A DNA stretch of 64,000 bases, taken from Desulfobacula sp. (GTDB lineage: Bacteria; Desulfobacterota; Desulfobacteria; Desulfobacterales; Desulfobacteraceae). A program made the position numbers and the translations under genes. Location of the stretch: positions 1 to 64,000 of the forward strand of contig JAMPXP010000004.1 of the NCBI GenBank assembly GCA_023701135.1, given 5' to 3'. Positions 26,631 through 34,291 of the stretch are shown here, piece after piece; position 1 is the stretch's first letter; each line of letters starts with the position of its first letter. The notes beneath the pieces are model-generated. The model saw only the letters and a list, made by a program, of their open reading frames with translations, had not been told where the DNA came from and did not search any database.

Positions 26631-26776
26631 GGGAACCTCCTGTATTTGGATGGGAAAATGAATTTGGACTTTATCTTTGCATATCCAAGGGAAAAATCAA
26701 GAATAAATCCTGATATTGACGATTCCGGATCAAATTGATATATAGGTCGGCATATCGGATAAAAAAAAGGTATGTT

Positions 26777-26962
26777 ATGGAAACAATTGTAAACAGAGAT
26801 AAATTTGATTTTGAAATCGGCTATCTGACCAAAAGCCCCTGCCTGAGCTGCAAGAGCAGGTCCCAGCTTCCCATCTGCCATTCCGAATGCCTGATTCTGG
26901 ACAAAATCCAGACCCTGCTGGCCCGGGGAATTTCCTCCCAGGCCTCTTCCTATGAGAGTTAA
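26777..26962 (+). CDS. Cys4 mini-protein upstream of the phosphagen kinase
   Basis: 61 residues from the ATG at 26777, preceded by AAAAAAGGTATGTT. Four cysteines in two pairs (CLSC and CHSEC, separated by about 10 residues) suggest a small zinc or iron-sulfur binding knuckle. Its stop is 6 bases before the phosphagen kinase start, so the two are almost certainly one transcript with coupled translation. I do not recognise the family. Confidence 0.65.
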   Translation: METIVNRDKFDFEIGYLTKSPCLSCKSRSQLPICHSECLILDKIQTLLARGISSQASSYES

Positions 26963-26968
26963 CGGGTT

Positions 26969-27988
26969 TTGACGGCTGCTCTTTTTTCTGAGACTTCCCC
27001 GGCCCTTGTCAAAAAACACCTGAGCCCGGATCTTTATCAGCAGCTCCGGCATCTTAAAACCCGTTCCGGTTTTACCCTTGAAAAGGCCATCCGTTCAGGT
27101 ATCCGGAATCCGGACAGCAGCATCGGCATCTATGCCGGGGATGCCGAGTCCTACCAGGTCTTTTCGCCGGTCTTTGATCCCATTATTCGCGAATATCACC
27201 ATTTCCCCAAGGGCACCGCCCATGTATCGGATTTCACAGCGCCGGATCTGCCCCCGGCGGACCCGGACGGGAAATACATCCTTTCCACCCGGATCAGGGT
27301 GGCCCGGAATCTGAAAGGTTACGAATTTTCCCCCCAAATCTCCCTGTCGCACCGAAAGGAGATGGAAGAAACCGTCATAAAGGCCATGGCCACTTTGAAA
27401 GGGGACCTTGGCGGGGAATATATGAGCTTGAAAAATATGGAAAATCCGGCCCAACCGGTCAATAGCGATATTCTTGTCTTTACAAAGGGGGACCGGTTCC
27501 AGGATGCCGCCGGAATCAATTCCGGTTTTCCGGAAGGCCGGGGCGTTTTTTATTCCCTGGACCGGCGGCTCATGGTATGGGTCAACGAAGAAGACCATTT
27601 AAGAATCATGAGTCTTGAAAAAACATCGGACCTTTCCGCCGCATTTAAACGGCTTGGCCGGGCCCTCCGGTCACTGGAGACCCGGTTGGATTTTGCCTGG
27701 GACAAAACCTACGGTTACCTCACCTCCTGCCCCACCAATCTCGGCACGGCCATGAGGGCCGGGGTCCATATCCGGCTCGGAAAACTGGACCGGAACAGGG
27801 AAATCCTCAACAGGCTGGCCCGGGAATACCATCTCCAGATCCGGGGAACCCGGGGTGAAAAAACAAAAGTCCAAGAGGCCGTCTTTGACATCAGCAACGC
27901 CCAAAGACTCGGCATCACCGAAACAGCCATCCTCCAAAACCTTCACAAAGGGATTGCAGCCCTTATCAAAGCCGAAGAACATCTTTAA
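26969..27988 (+). CDS. Bacterial phosphagen (arginine-type) kinase
   Basis: 339 residues, starting at TTG 26969 with only a weak upstream GAGAG; no in-frame ATG is available, and coupling to the Cys4 gene is likely. ATP:guanidino phosphotransferase: reversible transfer of phosphate between ATP and a guanidino compound as an energy buffer. The full N-terminal guanidino-kinase domain is present (TRSGFTLEKAIRSG, IGIYAGDAESYQVF), which separates it from the protein-arginine kinase McsB. Catalytic-domain motifs: STRIRVARN (106-114), NEEDH (206-210), the active-site Cys254 in CPTNLGT, and the mobile loop RGTRGE (292-297). Such kinases are mainly animal and protist enzymes and are scattered in bacteria, so lateral origin is likely. 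Confidence 0.93.
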   Translation: MTAALFSETSPALVKKHLSPDLYQQLRHLKTRSGFTLEKAIRSGIRNPDSSIGIYAGDAESYQVFSPVFDPIIREYHHFPKGTAHVSDFTAPDLPPADPDGKYILSTRIRVARNLKGYEFSPQISLSHRKEMEETVIKAMATLKGDLGGEYMSLKNMENPAQPVNSDILVFTKGDRFQDAAGINSGFPEGRGVFYSLDRRLMVWVNEEDHLRIMSLEKTSDLSAAFKRLGRALRSLETRLDFAWDKTYGYLTSCPTNLGTAMRAGVHIRLGKLDRNREILNRLAREYHLQIRGTRGEKTKVQEAVFDISNAQRLGITETAILQNLHKGIAALIKAEEHL

Positions 27989-28002
27989 CAGAACCGTTGA
28001 AT

Positions 28003-28020
28003 CCCGGCTTCTCAGCCGGG
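28003..28020. repeat. Short GC hairpin between convergent genes
   Basis: CCCGGCT pairs with AGCCGGG across a 4-base loop, in the 51-base gap between the phosphagen kinase and efpL stops. No T-run follows on either strand, so it is at best a weak terminator. Confidence 0.45.
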
Positions 28021-28039
28021 AAAGGCAGGAAGGCGGAAA

Positions 28040-28606
28040 TCAGGCCCTGGACATGTATTTTCTTGTTTCGGTATTGACCTTGACCATTTCCCCGGTTTCC
28101 AGATATTCCGGGATCTGGATTTCCACCCCGTTGGAAAGGATGGCAGGCTTGGTCCTGGCCGTGGCGCTGGCCGTTTTGACACCAGGGGCCGTTTCCCGGA
28201 TTTCAAACACAAGGGTGGTCGGAATTTCAAGGGCCACCATATTGTCGTCGATGAAGAGGCCCACAAGGCCTTCCATGCCGTCCGTGAGCCAGACCAGGTC
28301 GTCTTCGATGATATCGCCCGAGATCATATACTGGGCATATTCCATGCCGTCCATGAAAACATGGAAATCCCCGTCCGGGTATAGATACTGGACAGGCTTT
28401 CGCTGCAGAACCACCTCGTTTAAAGGATCATTCCCCTTGTAGGTGTCTTCATATTTCTGCTTGGTCCGGATATGGGTGAACCTGACCTTGTATAAGGTGA
28501 CCGCTCCCCTTGCCGAAGGGCTTCTGACATCAATATGTTTCACCACGTATACCTCGTTGTTGATTTCAACAACATTCCCTTTTTTTAAATCACAGGCCTT
28601 CAGCAT
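28040..28606 (-). CDS. efpL: Elongation factor P-like protein EfpL (YeiP)
   Basis: 188 residues, the EF-P length, with KOW-like, OB and C-terminal OB domains. EF-P family proteins bind the ribosome and relieve stalling at proline and related motifs. The functional loop at about residues 28-36 reads SPSARGAVT with Arg instead of the modified Lys of canonical EF-P, which is the EfpL/YeiP signature. The C-terminus (ILSNGVEIQIPEYLETGEMVKVNTET) is typical. Single gene, convergent with the phosphagen kinase. Confidence 0.88.
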   Translation of the reverse strand: MLKACDLKKGNVVEINNEVYVVKHIDVRSPSARGAVTLYKVRFTHIRTKQKYEDTYKGNDPLNEVVLQRKPVQYLYPDGDFHVFMDGMEYAQYMISGDIIEDDLVWLTDGMEGLVGLFIDDNMVALEIPTTLVFEIRETAPGVKTASATARTKPAILSNGVEIQIPEYLETGEMVKVNTETRKYMSRA

Positions 28607-28691
28607 ATTCTTTCAAACTCCTGAACATCAAATGTTTTATTCCAAAAAGACAAGGCCTTCATATCATTTAAAAAGGAAATTTGAAAGCCCC

Positions 28692-28747
28692 TTTCCCGGA
28701 ATCGACTAACAGGACGTTACCCGGTAAATCTTTCCTATTCCGGGAAA
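28692..28747 (-). repeat. 11-bp inverted repeat downstream of a hypothetical gene
   Basis: TTTCCCGGAAT (28692-28702) pairs perfectly with ATTCCGGGAAA (28737-28747) across about 34 bases. It begins 4 bases past the stop of the minus-strand gene at 28751, so it may help end that transcript, or it could be an operator in front of efpL. Confidence 0.45.
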
Positions 28748-28750
28748 AAT

Positions 28751-29257
28751 TTACTCTTCTTCGTTCTCCTGTCTTTTTGCGGATAATTCAGTGGTTTCGG
28801 ATTCATGTAGCTCCAATATGGAAACAGGACATATCGGCATCATCATCTCTTCCAGCTTGGGGCTTCCAGCCTTGTCGTCTTCCTTATTGCCCATCATGGC
28901 CTCGGCCGCCATCCGTTTTTGAATTTCCTCGGCTATGGCTTTTTCAATCGCCGCCCTCTGTTCAGGAGACATTTTCCCAAGATCTTCCTCGGTCAGGCCC
29001 ATGGATGCCAGGATTTCCTCCCTCAGCCTCTTTTCGTGGAGTTCCATGATATAGGCCACCAGCCCCTTCTTTTTAATGGATGCAATATCACCGGTAACCG
29101 GTTCTTCTTCCCGGCCCAGACCCGCAAGAATGCCTTCAATCCTGGCTGTTTCTTCTTCCAGATACCCGGAGAAGGACCCGTCCGTTAAATCATTATCGGG
29201 TTTAAATGCCGGGGCACTGCCCAATAAACCTACCATCATAGTGTCTTCAATTTTCAT
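28751..29257 (-). CDS. Hypothetical acidic helical protein
   Basis: 168 residues from the ATG at 29257, chosen because AAGGAGG is 9 bases upstream; an upstream frame start lacks such a site. Rich in Glu, Lys and Met, mostly helical. A central segment (ILASMGLTEEDLGKMSPEQRAAIEKAIAEEI, given in two parts: ASMGLTEEDLGKMSPEQ and AAIEKAIAEEI) resembles a motif that recurs in uncharacterised proteobacterial proteins. One Cys (ICPVS). No enzyme motif or signal peptide. Function unknown. Confidence 0.7.
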   Translation of the reverse strand: MKIEDTMMVGLLGSAPAFKPDNDLTDGSFSGYLEEETARIEGILAGLGREEEPVTGDIASIKKKGLVAYIMELHEKRLREEILASMGLTEEDLGKMSPEQRAAIEKAIAEEIQKRMAAEAMMGNKEDDKAGSPKLEEMMMPICPVSILELHESETTELSAKRQENEEE

Positions 29258-29305
29258 CTCTCTCCCCTCCTTTGAATCGGATTTCCAATCAGGAGAAAGC
29301 AAAAA

Positions 29306-29635
29306 TCAATCCACAATCAAGAGTTTTACCCCTTCTTTTGTATGGGACCTGTGGGCATCGGTATTATCCGCCACCAGATAGCACATTCCCGGCTTTAAGG
29401 TAAATTTTCGTCCGTCCCTGAGTTCGGATTCAAATTCCCCTTTTAGCACAAACACGGCATGGCCTTTTTCGCACCAGTGATCCGCCAGATATCCGGGTGT
29501 ATAGTCCACAATCCTGATCCGGACGTTTCCCCGGCTGACGGTTTTCCAGAAGGCCTTCCCCGTAACGCCGGGATGTTCCTCGGCCGCCATGTTCTCCAGA
29601 TCAAAGACCTGAAAGGGTATTTCTTTTATCTCCAT
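29306..29635 (-). CDS. DHCW-motif cupin-fold protein
   Basis: 109 residues, a single cupin barrel. Contains the family motif DHWCEKGH at about residues 51-58 and the second cupin half KPGMCYLVADNTDAHRS with His for metal binding. Members of this small family have no well-established function. AAGGAG precedes the ATG. Next to a GNAT and a GIY-YIG gene on the same strand, but with a 58-base gap. Confidence 0.85.
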   Translation of the reverse strand: MEIKEIPFQVFDLENMAAEEHPGVTGKAFWKTVSRGNVRIRIVDYTPGYLADHWCEKGHAVFVLKGEFESELRDGRKFTLKPGMCYLVADNTDAHRSHTKEGVKLLIVD

Positions 29636-29693
29636 TTTATTCTCCTTGGCTCAGGGCGGACCTTGCATTCCATCCTCATTCATCATTTCAGAT

Positions 29694-30149
29694 CTACAGT
29701 TCCAGTTCCATAAACAGGCTGTTGGGGTCTTCCTTGTATGTGGAAAACGGCTTGCAGGGTTTAAACCCGAGCTTTTTATACAAGGCGTGGGCCGGTGCAA
29801 AAAAGGCCATGGAACCGGTCTCCACGCTTAAACGCCCATACCCCCTCTGTCGGGCCTCCGCCAATATATGGTGCAGCAGCCTTGATGCGACCCCTTTTCC
29901 CCTGCAGGAGGGTGAGGTGCGCATGGATTTGATCTCGGCATGGGTCCCATTCAATTCCTTCAATGCCCCGCAACCGGCTAATTCACCCTGATCCCACACC
30001 GTCCAGAAGGTAATTTCAGGTTTTCTCAACCCCTCTAAATCCAGGGCATGCTTGCTCTCAGGCGGTGAAGCCGATTTCATATCTTTGATATGCTCGTCCA
30101 GAAATGCGGCAATCTCCGGCCCGGACAAATCATCTATTGTGATTTCCAT
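29694..30149 (-). CDS. GNAT-family N-acetyltransferase
   Basis: 151 residues. Acetyl-CoA binding motif A is visible as RTSPSCRGKGVASRLLHHILAEA (SCRGKGVASRLL being the pyrophosphate loop), followed by LSVETGSMAFFAPAHALYKKLGFKPC. The acceptor is unknown; small-molecule GNATs of this type are widespread. The start overlaps the end of the GIY-YIG gene by 16 bases, so they are one transcript. Confidence 0.88.
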   Translation of the reverse strand: MEITIDDLSGPEIAAFLDEHIKDMKSASPPESKHALDLEGLRKPEITFWTVWDQGELAGCGALKELNGTHAEIKSMRTSPSCRGKGVASRLLHHILAEARQRGYGRLSVETGSMAFFAPAHALYKKLGFKPCKPFSTYKEDPNSLFMELEL

Positions 30150-30505
30150 TTGTTTCCCGGCAGTTTATTATATCCTTTTTCTTCAAATGGCTTCAGCTTT
30201 TCAACCCACAGCTCTTCAAGCACCTGAAGGTCTTCGGCAGGGTCATATGCCGGATCATCCTCGGGTTCAAGAATTTCGAGTTCTTTAAACTCAAAGGCTT
30301 CGGAACCGAATTCTTTCCATTCGCTTTGCAACGCGACATTACGGCAGCCGCCCGTCTTCAACTCGGATTGATAACGATTCAATATGGCCGGCAGGTTGAC
30401 GCTTGATCCGATCAGCACCTTTCCATTCAGCCTGTTTTTGATCTGATAAACCCCCATCAAACGGGGGGTTTTCTTATATTCTCTGATCTTTGCTTTCCTG
30501 TCCAT
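30134..30505 (-). CDS. GIY-YIG nuclease-fold protein
   Basis: 123 residues. A minimal GIY-YIG domain: GVYQIKNRLNGKVLIGSS carries degenerate versions of the two beta-strand motifs (GVY and LIG), followed by an Arg-containing helix (LNRYQSEL) and a downstream Glu. Stand-alone proteins of this kind are common near integrated elements. Base composition starts to become AT-richer here. GAGGTGG precedes the ATG. Confidence 0.75.
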   Translation of the reverse strand: MDRKAKIREYKKTPRLMGVYQIKNRLNGKVLIGSSVNLPAILNRYQSELKTGGCRNVALQSEWKEFGSEAFEFKELEILEPEDDPAYDPAEDLQVLEELWVEKLKPFEEKGYNKLPGNKWKSQ

Positions 30506-30610
30506 TTTTCCACCTCAGACACCTATGGCATGGCCGACTGCCGTGATTTAAAAGGCGGCAATTGCCAAAAAAAATTAATTTAATGATCTCCGGGATTTGT
30601 TTCATGGACC

Positions 30611-30637
30611 ATATTTTCCTTGATCAAAGGAAAATAT
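30611..30637. repeat. Inverted repeat plus a third direct copy of AAAGGAAAATATC
   Basis: ATATTTTCCTT (30611-30621) is mirrored by AAGGAAAATAT (30627-30637) with a 5-base loop, and AAAGGAAAATATC recurs at 30659-30671 on the same strand. It lies in the 178-base gap between the DUF2442 stop and the GIY-YIG start, so it may be an operator for the latter. Nothing else is seen in that gap. Confidence 0.5.
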
Positions 30638-30683
30638 CAATCATTATTTGTCTTAAAGAAAGGAAAATATCGAAATTTGGCTG

Positions 30684-30971
30684 TTAACCGATATATCCCC
30701 ATTTTTTAAATTGCCCGTTTAACCTTGAATCATCTTTAAAGGATTGGAAGTACAGATACTCAGGGGCTATGTCCAGCTCATTCGGCCAGATCAAGGTATC
30801 ACATTCCACTTTGAAATTTTTAAACAGGTTGATATCCTTGAGCTGATTAAAAATCGGCCTGTGGTCGCCGGTAATGGTTTCTTTCAAATCAACCTCTCCT
30901 ATTCTTCCATCATTAAATTCAATTTTGATTTTATAGTCTCGAAGATGTTTAGCGTTTATGATGCTGATCAT
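30684..30971 (-). CDS. DUF2442 domain protein
   Basis: 95 residues with the DUF2442 pattern: KIKIEFNDGRIGEVDLKETI in the first half and VECDTLIWPNELDIAPEYLY near the end. DUF2442 genes normally pair with DUF4160 genes as small accessory or toxin-antitoxin-like modules. A broken DUF4160 gene lies 10 bases upstream. GAGGTCAAA precedes the ATG. Confidence 0.85.
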   Translation of the reverse strand: MISIINAKHLRDYKIKIEFNDGRIGEVDLKETITGDHRPIFNQLKDINLFKNFKVECDTLIWPNELDIAPEYLYFQSFKDDSRLNGQFKKWGYIG

Positions 30972-30980
30972 TTTGACCTC

Positions 30981-31178
30981 TTACACCAAAGGTTTTACTT
31001 TTTCATATGTTCCCTTCAATTTCAGGGTGTTCCAGTTATCCAGCCATTCCTGCTGGTGATCTTGAGCCCATTCTACCACAAGGCTGAAAACTTATGAAGG
31101 CAATTTGCCCTCAATCATACCAAGCGTCTCAATGGCTATGGAGGCTTTATGCTCGTTATAGGCTGAATGAAAATTTTG
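30981..31178 (-). pseudogene. Truncated DUF4160 gene with an in-frame stop
   Basis: Reading the minus strand in one frame gives a peptide matching the C-terminal two thirds of DUF4160 proteins: NFHSAYNEHKASIAIETLG, then MIEGKLPS, a TAA stop at 31092-31094, then VFSLVVEWAQDHQQEWLDNW and a natural TAA at 30981. The first ~25 residues of the domain are missing; a promoter-like AT-rich stretch and the toxin gene take their place. The loss looks recent, because the remaining frame is intact except for one codon. Confidence 0.75.
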
Positions 31179-31217
31179 TAAATTGATTTGTACGCTGAAT
31201 TAACGTATATATAAAAT

Positions 31218-31490
31218 ATGAATCAGGTCCGGTTAAGCCGAAAAGTGCAAAAGCAACTTAAAAAAGTGCCTGTTTTTATAGCAGTGAACTTGCAGACCTG
31301 GGTGGAGCAGGTTGAAATGTTTGGAATCTCTCAAGTTCGAAGAATACCAGGCTATCATGACGAGCCCTTGCATGGAGAAAGGCTTGGGCAGAGGTCCATC
31401 CGCCTGTCAAAAGCATACAGGGCTTTTTATACTGAAGATGATGACCATATTATCATTGACGTCATGGAGGTGAACAAGCATGAATACTGA
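31218..31490 (+). CDS. RelE/HigB-like toxin
   Basis: 90 residues, the size and pattern of RelE-superfamily mRNA interferases (RLSRKVQKQLKKVP at the start; GISQVRRIPGYHDEPLHGER and QRSIRLSKAYRAFYTEDDDH later, ending VMEVNKHEY). No ribosome binding site is visible; a TATAAA box ends only about 4 bases before the ATG, so the message may be leaderless. It overlaps the antitoxin gene by 11 bases. Toxin first, antitoxin second is the HigBA order. Confidence 0.85.
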   Translation: MNQVRLSRKVQKQLKKVPVFIAVNLQTWVEQVEMFGISQVRRIPGYHDEPLHGERLGQRSIRLSKAYRAFYTEDDDHIIIDVMEVNKHEY

Positions 31491-31782
31491 AGAAGAATAT
31501 GGATCAAAAGAACTGGAAAGGGATCTTGGACCGCTTACTTTTGGGAAAGCGCTCTGGGCTCATAGAAAATGCCGGGAAATATCACAGGCTGATTTTGCCC
31601 GCTTTCTGGGGATATCCTCCCAAAGCCTCTGTGATATAGAAAAAGGCCGCTCCATCCCATCTCCCAGAAGGGCGGCGAAAATAGCCAATAAAATAGATCA
31701 GCCTGAAGTTTTCTGGATTCGCCTTGCCCTGCAGGATATGCTCAGGAAAGAAAGTCTTGATTACACTGTTTCAGTGGCATAA
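31480..31782 (+). CDS. HigA-like XRE-family antitoxin
   Basis: 100 residues with a central helix-turn-helix (ISQADFARFLGISSQSLCDIEKGRSIPSP) typical of Cro/CI-type antitoxins that bind the RelE/HigB partner and repress the operon. GGAGG lies 9 bases before the ATG, a much better site than that of the toxin, which would favour antitoxin synthesis. A T-run follows the stop. Confidence 0.85.
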   Translation: MNTEEEYGSKELERDLGPLTFGKALWAHRKCREISQADFARFLGISSQSLCDIEKGRSIPSPRRAAKIANKIDQPEVFWIRLALQDMLRKESLDYTVSVA

Positions 31783-32056
31783 TTTTTTTTTATTACGCTC
31801 TATCTTATGATTTTTATCCTTTAAGCCCACGCTTTGATACCTTCAGAAAGATAGACTCTCCCTTCGTCTCGTGCCACCAGCAATCACGACCGGTGTAAAG
31901 AAATATTCAGTTGCGCAAAACAGACGCCTGGGTCTACGAAAAAAAACATGGACAGGTTGATGGCGGCAAAGGCGGACAGCAGGATGGAAAAATGATACAA
32001 AAGCCTGATCCGTTTATGGTCCGGGGTCAGGCGCCGGGAACGGATGCTCGCCTGTA
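31783..32056. other. Gap between the toxin-antitoxin pair and the Sco gene
   Basis: About 270 bases. On the minus strand, frame-shifted relative to the Sco stop, roughly 60 codons read through a hydrophobic segment (LLYHFSILLSAFAAINL) without a plausible start. It may be the remnant of a membrane-protein gene. No other structure was seen. Confidence 0.35.
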
Positions 32057-32956
32057 TCAGGAGCCGGGGGTGTCTTCATCTTTTCTTTTTGAAGGAGACA
32101 AGAGAAAGATCATATACCCGGCAAGGCCGATCAGGGCAAGGGTCCCGGTAATCCGGAAGAGTCTGAAGCCATAGGTTTTTTTGACCGGATCATACCCATA
32201 ACAAAAGGACAGTGCCCTTCTTTTCATGGAGGATTTTCCCGGTTCGGCTTCACTGAGGGCCATTCCCAGATCAAAGGGAGGGAAATTCGGGCCATGGAGG
32301 TATCGGATGATCTTGCCGTCCCGGGCCAGCACCACCAGGGCCGACGGATGTTCATAGAGGTGCTCCGCCTTTTTGATAAAATAATATCCCAGGGAGCTGG
32401 TGACCTTTAAAATATTTTCCCGGTCTCCGGTCAGATAGGACCATTTTTCCGGGGAAAATTCCCGTTTGACAAGGTTGGCATAATTCTGTTTGGCTGCTGC
32501 CGCATCAATCTCGTTTTCATTCTCGTCAAAGCTCAGGGTGATGATGTTAAAATCTTTGCCCGGCTCCTGATCCACCTCGTTCAATGCCTTGACCAGGGCT
32601 GCCTGGAGATAACTGCACACGGCAGTGCACGAAAAAGAGACCGGCAACAGGACCACGGGTTTGTCAAACAGGGAGGCCAGCCGTATTTCCATGCCGGTCT
32701 CATCCCTGAAGACGCCATCCAGGGCGGCCACACTTCCCAGTTGCTCGTCGATTCGGACCTGGCCTGCCAGGTCATTGTCGGAAAGGGTTTCGGTCGTGAT
32801 CCCGGGGTTGTGATCCGGATTGCCTTGGTTTTTTTGTGCCGGCGCCGCATCCTTCGGACCTTGTTCCGTCTTTGTTTCAGCCCAACTGGATGAGATAAAA
32901 ACAAGGGCGGCCAGCATCACAAAAACGGCATATTCAAGCCTGCTCAGGCGTTTCAT
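32057..32956 (-). CDS. Sco1/SenC-like copper/thiol protein with C-terminal membrane anchor
   Basis: 299 residues. A signal peptide (FVMLAALVFISSSWA), a thioredoxin-fold Sco domain with the metal-binding pair in SCTAVC and a distal His in EHLYEHPSAL, then a C-terminal transmembrane helix (GTLALIGLAGYMIFLLS) and a charged tail. Sco proteins deliver copper to, or reduce thiols of, cytochrome oxidase CuA sites. No oxidase is encoded in the window, which is odd for an anaerobe. Starts by a 4-base overlap with the DOMON gene. Confidence 0.85.
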   Translation of the reverse strand: MKRLSRLEYAVFVMLAALVFISSSWAETKTEQGPKDAAPAQKNQGNPDHNPGITTETLSDNDLAGQVRIDEQLGSVAALDGVFRDETGMEIRLASLFDKPVVLLPVSFSCTAVCSYLQAALVKALNEVDQEPGKDFNIITLSFDENENEIDAAAAKQNYANLVKREFSPEKWSYLTGDRENILKVTSSLGYYFIKKAEHLYEHPSALVVLARDGKIIRYLHGPNFPPFDLGMALSEAEPGKSSMKRRALSFCYGYDPVKKTYGFRLFRITGTLALIGLAGYMIFLLSPSKRKDEDTPGS

Positions 32957-33501
32957 TCCTGGATCTTTTTGCTTTCACCGGTCTTATAATTGATTTCATA
33001 CAACACCGTATACGGATGGCGGTTTTTGAATGAATCCTTGCCGGCCCCATAGGCCAGCATGACGTTGCCTGTCCCGCCGGCGGGAATGGGCTTGTCATAT
33101 TTGTCCCCGCTATTGAGCGGGAGGGTAAAGGAAATGGTGGTGACTCCGTTTTCCTCTGTTCCGGCAGGGTTCTGAACATCATTTTTGCCGCCCAGATCTT
33201 CATCGGCGGCATGTCCTTTTTTTCGATCCCCGTAATGATCCTGAATTTTGACCTGGCCGTCCGTTACCATTCCGATGATAATATCGGCCCCGGCCATGAC
33301 ATCCTCAGGATCAAAGCCGACGGCTACCCAGCCTTCGGTCCTGGCAGACAGCCGGGCATGGATCTGATCCCCTTCAATGGTCCAGGAGAATGTGATGTCC
33401 TTGGCTTCAATTTTATGCTGATAGTCCATGGCCCACGCGGTCAAGGGAAGGATGAGAAACAGGATTGCTAGAAAAGCCGTTGCCCTGATATTTTTTTTCA
33501 T
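32953..33501 (-). CDS. Secreted DOMON-domain protein
   Basis: 182 residues with a signal peptide (ATAFLAILFLILPLTAWA) and one DOMON-like beta-sandwich (ITFSWTIEGDQIHARLSART, GWVAVGFDPEDVMAGADIIIG, VMLAYGAG near the end). DOMON domains bind heme or sugars and often work with membrane redox proteins. Operonic with the Sco gene (overlap) and probably with the membrane protein upstream. AAGGAG precedes the ATG. Confidence 0.85.
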   Translation of the reverse strand: MKKNIRATAFLAILFLILPLTAWAMDYQHKIEAKDITFSWTIEGDQIHARLSARTEGWVAVGFDPEDVMAGADIIIGMVTDGQVKIQDHYGDRKKGHAADEDLGGKNDVQNPAGTEENGVTTISFTLPLNSGDKYDKPIPAGGTGNVMLAYGAGKDSFKNRHPYTVLYEINYKTGESKKIQE

Positions 33502-33534
33502 CTGTATTTTCTCCTTTTTTGATTCATGCCCCGT

Positions 33535-33972
33535 TTATACCGGCATGGAGGGGTACCGGAGTTCTCCGCCTGAGAATCCAAGTCCCATGGCCAGAAGGAC
33601 CGCCAGAAAATAGAATAGGGTTACCCGGTCAAATTTCGGGATTTCAGGATCATCCATATAGAGGATAACGGCCAACAGAGCGGTAAACAATGTGGCCAGG
33701 ACCATTTTTAAAATGATCAGGAATTCCCATTCTCCCCCAAAGGAGTGCTGCCAGTCCAGATACCCGGCAAAAACCGTGGGGAATACGCCCAGAAGGCCCA
33801 GAACAATGCAGTGATATCCTGTCCTTGCTAAAAACCTCAGACTGGGAATAAAGGATACCATCCTGAATATGACAGCGCCCATGACCATCCCCATGGGGAT
33901 ATGGGTTAGAGCGGGGTGTACGGGGTGGTGGAATCCGATTTTGCTGAGAAACTCAAAAATTGCTTCTGTCAT
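33535..33972 (-). CDS. DUF2231-like four-helix membrane protein
   Basis: 145 residues from the ATG at 33972, preceded by AAGGTGA; a GTG three codons earlier is the alternative. Four hydrophobic helices, with histidines at the start of the first (GFHHPVHPALTHIPMG), a pattern found in DUF2231 and cytochrome-b-like small membrane proteins. With the DOMON and Sco genes downstream, it may form part of a membrane redox module. Heme binding is possible but unproven. Confidence 0.7.
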   Translation of the reverse strand: MTEAIFEFLSKIGFHHPVHPALTHIPMGMVMGAVIFRMVSFIPSLRFLARTGYHCIVLGLLGVFPTVFAGYLDWQHSFGGEWEFLIILKMVLATLFTALLAVILYMDDPEIPKFDRVTLFYFLAVLLAMGLGFSGGELRYPSMPV

Positions 33973-34204
33973 TTTGATCACCTTTTATTTTATGTTTTCT
34001 ACCATCAGGCAGAGTAAATCCTGTGCCTGAAGTTTATTTTATCCACTGTTATCATCTTGCAGACAAGCCTTTGCGCAGATTGATCTGCTGTTCATAGATA
34101 CGTTTAAGGCTTGAACAAGTCAAGGAAATTAACATCCTGGCCCATGAAGAAACAAAGGGTTTTTCACATCTTTGCATAAAAGTTAGGTTTATAAAACTTT
34201 TTTC

Positions 34205-34233
34205 TTGACAACTTATGCGAGCATGCTCATCAT
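34205..34233 (+). promoter_or_regulatory. Promoter with internal palindrome upstream of the 47-residue peptide gene
   Basis: A perfect -35 TTGACA (34205-34210), a 17-base spacer and CATCAT (34228-34233), which matches the -10 consensus at 4 of 6 positions. The spacer contains the 10-base perfect palindrome GAGCATGCTC (34219-34228), a plausible repressor site. It gives a leader of about 50 bases before the ATG at 34292. The rest of the 320-base gap from 33973 holds no gene; a short inverted repeat (AAAGTT/AAACTTT) lies just upstream of the -35 box. Confidence 0.55.
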
Positions 34234-34291
34234 ATGCCTAACAGAAAGGAAGTAGTGGTTTGAATGAATATCAACAGTGAAGGAGAATCCC

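Noticed and set aside
31850-32050. Hydrophobic open frame just past the Sco stop
   Set aside because: No credible start codon and no family; noted only as a possible remnant.
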